Position numbers and translations under genes: made by a program | The notes under the pieces: generated by a model | Told to the model about the DNA's origin: nothing | The model's input: only the letters and a program-made list of their open reading frames with translations | Databases searched by the model: none | Shown: positions 36,601-48,600 of the stretch, one piece after another | Numbering within the stretch: position 1 is the first letter of the stretch | How the letters are laid out: each line of letters starts with the position of its first letter | From: Capra hircus | Taxonomy: Eukaryota; Chordata; Mammalia; Artiodactyla; Bovidae | Length of the DNA: 64,000 nt | NCBI RefSeq assembly: GCF_001704415.2 | Contig: NC_030826.1 | Coordinates: forward strand, 30,127,324 to 30,191,323 | Direction: 5' to 3'

Positions 36601-39600
36601 TCTACTAGTTTGTTGTGTGTATCTGTCTGTTTTGTTATATTCATTCACTTTATGGTTTTGGATTCTACATATAAGTGAAAACGTACAGTATTTGTCTTTC
36701 TCTGTTTGGCTTAATTTCACCCAGCATTGTACCCTCCAGTGCCATCCATGCTGTTGCAAATGGCAGAATTTCATTCTTTTAAAAGCCTTTGCACCATGAA
36801 GGAAACCATCAGCAAAATGAAAAGACAGTGTCCTGAGTGGGGAAAGATGCTTATAACCATCCCCCTGTTCAAAGTTTTGAGTCTATCAAGTTGCCTCAGC
36901 CTATCTATTCTTACTCTGTTTCATTATGCTAATCCATCTATATGCTGTACTCTGTAAGGACTGCAGCTTTATTGTGAGTTCTAGTATTTTTATAGCAAGG
37001 TATCATCTATGTGCATTTTCCTTTGTTTTTTTAAGCTCTCCCTTTGTTCTTTCAAATGAGCTTTAATCATTTTGTCAAGTCCCAAAATATAAATGATTAG
37101 GGTTTTAATTGGTGAACCTTAAAACCTTCAAATTAATTTTGGAAAAATGGCCTCACATCTTTTTAACATATGATCTATTTCTCTTTGTTCATACCTTTGT
37201 TAGGGGAAGCACACTGGCTGAAACCGCCCATCCTGGCCAGGCACCATAGTAACTATTTGCATGAGTTGTTTTATGACAGGAAGTCCTGATAAGGAAGACA
37301 GAACTAATAAGCTACCACCAACCGAAAGAGTTCGGGAAAGGTGAAAAAGAGACACTACATGTCTGACCACCTCCCAGAATCCTTCTGACTGGCCTCCATC
37401 TTGGCTGAACAAGGAGTGCACCACCAGGAAGGACTCTGAGTCAGAATGATTGGCTAAGGACAACCCGGAAACTGATCCCATCACCATAAAACCCAAGATT
37501 GTGAGTTGTGGCAGAGCAGTCCTCCTGGGTTCCCTTACCCTACTGCTCTCTGCCCAGGCACCCTTTCCCAATAAAATCTCTTGCTTTGTCAGCACATGTG
37601 TCTCCTCAGACAGTTCATTTCCGAGTGTTAGACAAGAGCCCAGTTTCGGGCCCTGGCAGGGGTCCCCCTTCCTGCAACACCTTCAGCTATGTTTCTTAGA
37701 AAAGTTTATAAATATCTTCATATAGATTTGAGTGTTTCTTATCGTTACCTCTATAGGGAGTTTTTAATTTTTTATTCCTATATAAGGTTTTTTATTATAT
37801 ATATATATATAATGAAATATATATATTTAAAACAACTTATTGAGCTTTATTTTATGTCAAAAATGTTACCCATCCAAGTGTATAATTCAATGATTGTTAG
37901 TAACTTTATCAAGTAATGTAAACATCACCATAAATCAGTTGCAACAGTTTTATGCTCCTCAATAAGATCCCTCATGGCCATTTATAGTTAATCCTTATTC
38001 CCACCCACAGTCCTGTGCAGTCACTAATCTATTTCTCTCTCTATAAATTTGCCTATTTTGTACATTTCTTATAAATGGAATCTTACAGCATGTGGTCTCT
38101 TGTGTCTGGCTTGTTTCATTTTATGTGATGTTTGGGGTTTTTTCCTTGTAAAATATGTGTCAGTAATTTGTTGCTTATTATCTCTGAACAATAATCCATT
38201 TTACAGATAATGACATATTTTGCCTATCCAGTTATCTTAGGTAATTTTTAGTTTGGGGCCATTACAAACAATGTTTCTGTGAACATTTGCATGCAAGTTT
38301 TTGCATGGACATGTTTTAATTTCTCTTGGGTTAATACCTAGGAGAGGAGTTATTGGGTGGTATGGCAGTTTCATGTTTAACTTTTTGATAAATTATTTTC
38401 TGAAGTAACTTGATTGTCTTATATCCCCACCAGCAATGTGTGAGGCTTCCCATTTCTCCACATCCTTGACAACATTTATTATTATGTCTTATCATTGTAG
38501 CCATTCTAGTGTAAAGTAGGATCTCATTTGAGTTTTAATTTGTATTTCTGTAATAATGATATCGAGCATGTTTTCATGTGCTCATTGGCCATTTGTATAT
38601 ATTCTTTGGCGTAATTTCTGTTCATACCTTTTGTCTGTTGTTTGATTGAGCTGTTTGTACTCTTACTGAGTTCTCAGGCTTCTTTGTATATTCTGGATAT
38701 ATTGCACATGTGTTTGCAAGTATTTTATCCCAGGCTGTTGCTTATCTTTTCATTTTCTTCATGGCATCTTTTGAAGTGCAAATGTTGTTAATTTTGATGA
38801 ATGAAATTAAGCAAAGATGTCTTAGTTATGACACCAAAAGTATAGTCCATAAAAGAAGAACCTGACAAACAGAATCTCATCAAAATTCAGTTGGTCTTTG
38901 TAAATTTATCTCCTATTCTGCCCATCTACTGCCTTGCATTAAAAATTCTTTAAAACATTCCACCAAGGACCTCAGTCCTACAACTGGTAAAGCTTAATTC
39001 GGCCAAGAATTCCAATGAGACTGGAAGCGGGTTCTTCCCCAAGAGGGTCCAGATAAGAGTCCAGTCCACTGGTTCCTTGATTTTGACCCTGTGAGACCAT
39101 CAGTAGAGGAGCCACCTGGATTCCTATGTATAGAAATGAGATTATAAATGGGTGTTTTTTTAAAGCCTCTTTGTGTGTGTGTATAGCAATAGGAAATGAA
39201 TAAAATCAGCTGTGATTTCACCAACTCTAAGATTAGCCAAACCACATGGCTAGAATAGCCTCAAGTCTATTCATAGCTGAACTCAAGATACAGCACCTTT
39301 GATATTTTCTTTGATCTGCCATTTGAATGACTGTATCAAAAAAAAGAAAAGGGAAAGCTACATTTCCTGTATTTATTATCTTAACAGATAATAATAATAA
39401 AAGTGGATCAGCTTTCTACTTTCCAAGGCACTGTCTTATCTCTTGTCTCATCTTGTCCTCACAAAAGCCTGGTGGATCAGATAAAAACAAAGCCGGTAGA
39501 CATCACTTGCCCGAAGAAAATAAAACCGACTTTAGCTCAATACTAGGAAGGCCTTTCAAACAATTAGAATCAACCCACGGTGGAAGGGGCCAGCTTCTAA

Positions 39601-42600
39601 AATAATAAACCATGTCTTACTGGAAGACAAGGCTACATGACAGTATTTGAAGGGTTTAATGGGAGGCAGTGTGGCATGGCCAAGCCTCTGAGATCTCTTT
39701 TAACATTAAAAATCTGTCTTCCAGATAAGCAAGCAAACTAAATTAATGCATATTCATGTTGGGGTCACCAGTCAGTGATTCCTTGCCATTTTCATAATTG
39801 CAGTTGTTTTATTTTTGTTTATTTTAAAGTTGTTTTTTTTTTTTAATGTGGACCATTTTTAAAGTCTTTACTCAATTTCTTACAGTATCACTTCCAGTTT
39901 TCTTATGTTTTGGTGTTTTGGCCAAGAAACATGTAGGATCTCAACTCCCTGGCTAGGGAGTAAACTCATGCCCTCTTGCTTTGAAAGGCAAAGTCTTAAT
40001 CTACTGGACCACCAGGGAAGTCTCTGCAGTTGTTTATGAGGCAGCAGATCTATCTAAATTCCTTTGTGCAAAGAAAATCCTGTGTGATAGACCCCCAATG
40101 ACACATTTTTTCAAAGGCACCAAAGTTTATTAACCTGTGCGGATTTCACAAAGGCTTTGTAGTAGAGGCAAGCTTTAAAGTTAGTATGTCTGACTCCTGA
40201 GTCCTTGCCTCAAACCACAACAGCGTGATCTGCCCTCTCAGTAGGAAACAGGAGCAGATTGCAGCAGCGACTTAGACATTTAAAGAGATGGACAGTCTAA
40301 CGAGACCACAGACAGAATCTTGGAGGAGGAGTGTGTGTCCCAAAGAACAGGACATCCTGCTGGCCCAGCGTAATGCCAGTGCCGCCCCCCCCTCCCCAAC
40401 ACACACAGAGGAGAGGAATACTCTTTCCTTTCTTTGTGTTTTCCTCATGGCCCAAGCTAAAGGCCCACTGTCCCTGCCTTGGTTACTAGAACTCCTTAGA
40501 CAGCCCAGCTTCCCTCCCTTAACCTCAGTCTTTTGGCGTCGTGCATGCCTGCTCAGTCATGTCCAACTCTTTGTGACCCCACAGACTGCAGCCCACCAGG
40601 CTCCTCTGTCCACGGGATTCTCCAGGCAACAATACTGGAGTGGGTTGTCTCTCCTCCTCTGGGGGACTCTTCCCAACCCAGGGATCAAACCCATGTCTCC
40701 TGTGTTTCCTGCATTGGTAGGTGGATTCTTTACCACTGAGCCATCTGGGAAACCCACAAATCTCAATCTATCCATCTGTGATATAAGGGGATTGGATTAG
40801 TTGATCTCAGAAATTCCTTCCAGCTCCAGAGTTCCTGTTATTATGGGCAATTATATATATAAAAGGTTGGGAGAGTTGGCTGGGGGCCAGGATTCCCCTG
40901 TCCAGGCAGTTGCCTTTCATCCTGGGGATACTCAAGGCTATAGCAGGCCCTCAAAGGTCTGGAAGAAGCCTGAGACTAGCAGAGATGGAAGGCCTTGGGT
41001 CCAGTGTGGAGACAGAGCTCAGCCTAAGAGCACAGGTTTGGTTAAAGCTGCACATAGAACTCTGAAGATGTAGCTATCAGTGTTGGAGAGAAGCATTGCC
41101 AAGTGATCACAGTGACTGAGGAAGGTGAGGTGGGACCTAGCTTTTCACCTTAACCCTGATTTGTCTTCCCACGTGGCTCAGTCAGTAAAGAATCTGCCTG
41201 CAGTGCAGGAGACTTGGGTTGGACCCCTGGGTTGGGAAGATTCCCTGGAGGGGAGAGCATGGCAACCCACTCCAGTACTCTTGCCTGGATAATCCCGTGG
41301 ACAGAGGAGCCTGGCGGACCACAGTCCATGGGGTCACAAAGGGTTGGACATGACTCAGAAATGAACACTTTCACTTTCTGACTCCCCTCACCTTCTGGCC
41401 CACCTCCCAGATCAGCAGCTGAAGGGCTTCCCCCATGCCTCAGTGGTAAAAAAAAAATCTGCAGTGCTGAAGACATGAGCTCAACTCCTGGGTCGGGAAG
41501 ATCCTCTGGAGAAAGAAATGACAACTCACTCCTGTATTCTTGCCTGGGGAATCCCATGGACAGAGGAGCCTGGAGGGCTACAGTCCATGAGTTCGCAGAG
41601 TTGGATGTGACTTGGTGACTAGAACAACAACGTGGTGCAGTTGCATGAGCCCAGCTCCCCAGGGGTTAAAGTCAGCCAGCCCATCCCCACCTCACCCCAT
41701 TACACAGGAGAACTCCAGGCAGAACAGCAATTCTGCGTATTCTCCCCACCCGGGCAAACTGCCTTCCTGGGTTTCTTTGTCAAAGGCTGAAGTAGCTATG
41801 GAAATTTCACACCGAATTAAAGGAGAATTCAGGAACTCCAAATCTTTTCAAAGCAATTTTGGTGGCAGTGGAGGTGCAGTCACCATCTGGTGAGAAAAGT
41901 GTTAAGTTAGAGATTCTGGTCAACTCTAGCATCAGATTCAGAACCAAAGAGTTCATTTCAGAGACACCTTTTTCCTCAGACAGCACCCCGCCTCCCCACC
42001 AATCTAGACTGCAGGTTGAGAGTCTCTGTATTGATTTTCTAGGTATTAAAAAAGCCAATACCACAGTTTTAAAAGCTGAGATACAATTTACATGTCTTAA
42101 AGTTCACCCATTACAAGTGTACAAATCAATGATTTCTAGTACATTAGACTTGTGCAGCCGCGATCACAGTTTAGCTCTAGAATATCGCTGTCACCCTGTT
42201 TGCAGTCAGGCCTCACTCGCATCACCCTCCCTAGGCAGCTCCTGATGTGCTCTCTCTGCGTCTTCTAGACATTTCATAAGTGGAATAGTATGGGATCTTT
42301 TGCATCTGACTTCCTTCATTTTAATGTTTTTAAGGTTCATCCATGTTGTATGTGTCAGTGCTTAATTCTACTACTTTGTTAAATAGCATTCCATTGCACA
42401 GATATATTGCATTTTGTTTATTCATTCATGGTTGATGGACACCTGAGTTGTTTCCAGTTTCTTATTGTTATAAATATTGCTGCTTTGAACATTCCTGCGT
42501 AAGTCTTTGCAGGATCTTTTGGTTTGGGCATTTGAACTCTCAATTGCAGCATGTGGGGTCTAGTTCCCTGACCAGGGATGGAACTCGGGCGCCCTGCTTT

Positions 42601-45600
42601 GGGAGCACGGAGTCTTAGCCACTGGACCACCAGGGAAGTCCCTTGTCATTAACTCTTGAGTCAGCTCTTTGAGGCTTAGGGGGAGACCTGGGAGACTAAA
42701 GCAAAAGCCATTTATCTTAAAGGACAGGGACACAGGGACTTGTGTGTACACGGTAGAAGGGACAAAGGATTGTTCGGGATCCCTTTAATAAGGCATGAAG
42801 TCCATTCATGAGGACTCCACCTACATGACCTAATCATCTCCTGAAAACCCTGCCTCCTAATACCACAATCTTTGGGGGGTTAAGATATGGTTTCAACATA
42901 TGGATTTAGCAGAGATACTAACATTCAGACCACAGTGCTGAGCAAGTGAGAATACCTCTTCACAAATGAACTTAAGAGTACTTGGGCTGGGGCAGTGGGG
43001 AGGACAGTGAGAAGTGAGCTAGAGAAATAAGCGAGGGCAAGGTCAAGACAGTCAGGAAGGTGCCATTTAGAAAGCTCCTCCCACAGCACAGAGGGGAGCA
43101 GACTGGTGGGGTCTGGGCTTTCCTTTACCGAAGCTGCGTCAAGCCTCTGGTGGCCTTGAAGCTGAGTCCTGTCTCACTAGGACCACCTCCTCCGCCTTTC
43201 TGTGTCTGCAGGTGTTACATCACCCTCACCCAGGCTCTGCACCTCACCATGAGCGGGGCTCCCGCGGGACCTGCAGGCACAGGCAAGACAGAGACCACCA
43301 AGGACCTGGGCCGGGCGCTGGGCGTCATGGTCTACGTGTTTAATTGCTCCGAGCAGATGGATTACAAGGTACAGGCCCAGACTTGGGGGGCTGGGCCTAG
43401 GTGGTGGCCCAAACCATTGATCAGCTTTATCCACGCCACTCTGGCCAAGCTCAGAGACCCAGATCAGGAGGTCTCTGCTTCTTCACAGGAGACCTGGGGA
43501 CCCTTGGCCCCAGGAGCTGAGTCACCTCCTGTTAAACCTCACCACCATGGAATCCACTTCCACTAATGAGCTCTGCAGCCACAGATGGGTGACTTCCCCT
43601 CTGGGACCTTCCTTCCATCATTTGTAAAATGAGGGAACTAAACATATCTCCAAAGGCCTAAATTCACTACTTGACCCAGAACCACAGAAAGGCTCATAAG
43701 TGGCTGATACGAAAGTCTTCACAGAAAAGCCATAGATGTGCTCTTCTGTAAAAGTGGGCGTTTTTCTAGAATTCCTCGAGGGCACAATACTCTACAGGGG
43801 CAGATTTGGCTTCTGAAGACAGACTAGAGTAACCTCTGTTCTTTTTTTTTTTTAACTTTTGGCTGCACTGGGTCTTAGTTGCAGCACATAGGTTTTTCTT
43901 GCTGTGGTTGCATGCAGCATGTGGGATCTTAGTTCCCTGACTAGAGATGGAACTCCCGTCCCCTGCATTGGAAAGCAGAATCTTAACCCCTGGACCACCA
44001 GGGAAGTCACAGTAACCTCTGTTCTTAGCAAGAGATACATAAAAGACAAGTGCAAGGCTAATATTCTTCATTCAGGCACTCTTCATTTTTACATTCTTTT
44101 AATATCAAACATATTCCAGGCGCTGTGTCGTAAAGAAAGGCAAGGGAAACAAGACAGCGATTAGGTCACCTCTTAGCAACATTCTGCTCACAGCTAGACC
44201 TCATATAGATTCTTTGTTATTAAAGCATAATAATAGATTATCTCACTGTCTCTTTTTTTTAATTGTGTGTATTTTTGTAGACTGTCATAAGTCCCTTTTG
44301 AAAATAGGATGGCATTTAAATAAATTTAGGGTGGAAAAAGAAAATAATTACATTAAATAGATCAAATATTTATAGATATAAATGATGTGATATATTGATT
44401 GCAAAACAAATTCAATTTTAAAACAGTTTTATAGACTGCAAGATAGCACTTGCAGTTACCCCATACAGAACTCTTTAAATGAGATTGATCTGCTGCAACT
44501 TTAATCATTTCTCTTGTATATAAAATTTTGCTGCACAGAGTTGCAGAATCCTGTAGCACCGTATTTTCTCATAGAAAGCAGACAAAATGAGGATTCAGGC
44601 CCAAAATAGCTGTGCTCCCATAGTCTATGCACTAAATTTTAATATGGTTGCTTTTATTGATGAACACATAAAGATAATGTTTCTCTTTAAGCCAGGCTGG
44701 AAGAAGAAATATTTCTCTCCCTTTAAAGAAACAAGCTAAGCTTTAGGAATAAACTTTCTAGATTCTTCTCAAGTTAAGCAATGGCAGCATTTCTGAGATA
44801 AACATACTCTCCCAAGAGGAACATTCTGGAGGACACACTTATTTAGATGTGGAAGACCTTGGATATTGACTGAAGAAGAAAAGGCATATTTCTTAAAGTC
44901 ACACCTGACACAGGGAACAGGAAGAGATGAATTGGCTCCATGGTCAGAGGTCACTACAGTCATTTCACTCAGTCCTTTCAAAGCTTGATTACTGAACCCT
45001 GACCCCACTAATTCCTCTAAGAGTACAGGATGAGAGGACGAGTCTGCTCTCAATTTGTTTGAACCATGTGAAAATTCAGCCGTGTGTGTCTAGTCTAGAC
45101 ACAGATCAGAGCAAGAACAGGAAGTATAGCTGTAGTGGTACACAGCAAAGGTAAGGTGACCACTTCCTGGACACCAGACATCCTTTGTAACCAAGCAGCC
45201 TCACTAAGCAGTGTCAAACCTCCTCTTCCCTTTCTTGTTCAGCTACTCAGATAGAGGAATGGAGTGATGGGCAGATGAATAAATGGAGATGGAGAGATAG
45301 ATGATTGTTTGATCAATCAATAAATAAATGATAGAGAGATTGATGCTTCCCAGCTGGTACTAGTGGTAAAGAACCTGCCTGCCAATGCAGAGATGTAACA
45401 GGCGTGGCTTCCATCCCTGGGTGGGGAAGATCCCTGGAGGAGGTCATGGCAACACACTCCAGTATCCTTGCTTGGAGAATCGCATGGACAGAGAAGCCTG
45501 GCAGGCTATAGTCCATGGGGTTGCAAAGAGTTGGACATAACTGAAGCGACTTAGCATGCATGCAGAGAGATATATAGATTAGATGTATGCAATAGTTGTT

Positions 45601-48600
45601 GTTGTTCAGTTGCTGAGTCATGTCCAACTCTTTGTGACTCCATGGACTGCAGCACTCCAGGCTTCCCCGTCCTTCACCATCTCCTGGAGTTTGCTCAAAC
45701 TCATGTCCATTGAGTCAACGATGCCATCCAACCATCTCATCCTCTGTTGTCCCCTTCTCCTCCTTCCTTCAATCTTTCCCAGCATCAGAGTCTTTTCCAA
45801 TGAGTTGGCTCTTCCCATCAGATGGCCAAAGTATTGGAGCTTCAGCTTCAACATCAGTCCTTCCAATGAATATTCGGGATTGATTTCCTTTAGGATTGAC
45901 CAGTTTCTAACCACTGGTCTTTAAGGAATCAGGAGTTCTATAATAAAGGGGATAGAAAATTATCAATACTTAGACATGTAATGGTAAGCCTAGCATGGAT
46001 GGTAATTTAATCTCTGTACATCTCTTTGCAGTCTTGCGGCAACATCTACAAGGGCCTTGCTCAGACTGGTGCCTGGGGCTGTTTTGATGAGTTTAATCGA
46101 ATCTCCGTGGAGGTCTTGTCAGTGGTGGCGGTGCAGGTACTAGGGACAGAAGTTGATGGGAGCACGTGGTCTTCATGCCAAGCACCCAGGCCTTCCGCAC
46201 CCTCTTGATTTCACCCCCTCCTCACCTCCCCCCTGTTGGATTTCCTCCATCCGCCTAAATCAGGCATGGGTGCAGCACAGGGTATCCACGGGGTCCTACC
46301 AAGGGGAATCCATTTACTGGCCTTGATTCTCCATTTCTTCTTCTGTAATATGGGAAGAAAGAACATCCATGCACCTGATTCTTGGGGTTGAGGAAAGGCT
46401 CAGCAGGATGGCAGAGCCCATCTCCTTAGAAAAGGCACAGAACTGTCTGTCATGAATACTCACACCTGTGGTGTCCCAATGCAGCACCTAGTACTAGAGG
46501 TTACCAACAAGCTGTCTCCATGTGTCCCTGCAAGGAGCCAGGGGACAAAAGGGAAGCAGTGAGAGACAGATAGACCAAAGTCAGCAGAGAGTTCATCTTG
46601 GGCTCCAGAGATTAAATGACCAAGTTCCACATATAGCTGGGATTGTGAAAGAAGCAGGTTCTTGTAGAGTTAGCCAGACAAGGCGGGGGAGAAGTGGTTA
46701 TGTGTGTCAGCTCTGAAACCACACTGTTCACTTCTGGTCCTGCCACCTACTAGCCATGTGCCCTTGGGCAAGTCAATATCTCAAATTCCACATCTGTAAA
46801 CGGGGTTAATAATAGTACATACTTGATCTGGTTGTAATAATTGTTGAATGAGTTAACTTAAAGCCCTACACATAGTAGGCACACAATAAATGTCAGTCTC
46901 TGATATGATGGTGATGGTGGTGGTGGCTGTGGTGATGGTGGTGGTGGTGGTGACGGTGATGGTGATGGTGGTGGTGGTGGTGGTGATAGTGATGGTGATA
47001 ATGGTGGTTGTGGTCATGGTGATGATGGTGGTGGTGGTGATGGTGATGGTGGTGGTGGTGGTGGTGGTGATGGTGATGATGGCGGTGGTGGCGATGATGA
47101 TAAGGGTGATGATGGATGATGATGGTGGTGGTGGTGGCGATGATGATAAGGGTGATGATGGATGATGATGGTGGTGGTGGTGGTGATGGTGATAATGGTG
47201 ATAATGGTGATAATGATGGTGGTGGTTGTGGTGATGATGGTGGTGGTGATGGCAGTGGTGATGGTGATGATGGCGGTGGCGGCAATGATGGATGATGATG
47301 GTGGTGGTTGTGGTGATGGTGATGATGGTGATAATGGTGATGATGATGGTGGTAGTTGTGGTAATGGTAACGATAATGGTGATAATGATGGTGTTGGTTG
47401 TGGTGATGGTGATAATGGTGATAATGATGGTGGTGGTTGTGGTGATGATGACGATAATGGTGATAATGATGGTGGTGGTTGTGGTGATGGTGATGATGGT
47501 GATAATGGTGATAATGATGGTGGTGGTTGTGGTGATGGTGATGATGGTGATGATGATGGTGGTGGTTGTGGTGATGGTGGTGGTGGTGATGGTGGTGGTG
47601 ATGGCGGTGGTGATGGTGATGATGGTGGTGGTGGCAATGATGATAAGGGTGATGATGGATGATGGTGGTGGTTGTGGTGATGGTGATAATGGTGATAATG
47701 GTGGTGGTGGTTGCGGTGATGGTGATAATGGTGATGATGATGGTGGTGGTTGTGGTGATGATGGTGATGATGATGGTGGTGGTTGTGGTGATGATGGTGA
47801 TGATGATGGCAGTGGTGGTCAAGGTGATGGTGGTGATGATAAGGGTGATGATGACCGTGGTGGTGGTGGTGGTGATGATTACTATCACTATTACTTGAAC
47901 CCTGAAGGAAAAGGGTTGAAGAAAAGTAGAAGGTTGGAACACACAGGACAGGGAAGAAGGGTCTACTCTCTAGTCTCGCCAGTCTCCTCTACACCCTTCA
48001 CTCCTCCTCAGCTGGCCCAGGTCCAGGCTGTCTTAACAAACTTAGCATCCTAACTGATGAGGCAGTGCCCAGCAGCCACTGTCCCCAGTGTATAACAGAC
48101 ACTGAACTTGCCTAATTTTGAAACTGCCCAACACAAGGGCAGTAATGAGGTCTCCAAGATAAATTTTGCTTCTGGAGTTAAATGAAATCAGTTCAGCCTG
48201 GAATTCCCTGATGCTTTCACATTCTCATCCAGGAATATATCTGAGGATGCATTCTCAAGAAAGTGGTCTGACAACCACCTGGGCAAAAGCTGAGCTACTA
48301 CTGTTTAAAATCATAGATCCCAGAGGGGAAAATTGCACTGTGTTCACGCCGCAATCCAGGTCGGCATGTTGGTGCAGAAGCCGCAGCAGCTGTGACAGCT
48401 CCCCCGCCCTCCGCTCTCCTCCCTGCCTCTCCTCCTCTCCGCTCCTCGCTTGTCCATGTCCCTCTTCCCAGTAACTTCTGCAAAAGTGAGCATGCCTCAG
48501 TGTCCTCGTAGGTGGAAATTTTCATTTCTCTGTCAGATTGGTTAAGCAGAATTACGTATCCAACTGGGAGAGGTAAAGCAATTCCGAGAACAATTACTCT

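Noticed and set aside
43369..43566. Continuation of the P-loop exon beyond 43368
   Set aside because: The frame stays open, but a donor GTACAG follows MDYK exactly where the next exon (SCGNIYKG) must join, and the extension has no dynein similarity.
46893..47942. 349-codon minus-strand frame rich in His, Ile and Thr
   Set aside because: It is the complement of the GAT/GGT triplet array; all six frames are open there, and there is no start context or unique domain.
47292..48053. 253-codon + frame rich in Val, Met, Asp and Gly
   Set aside because: Same low-complexity array read in another frame.
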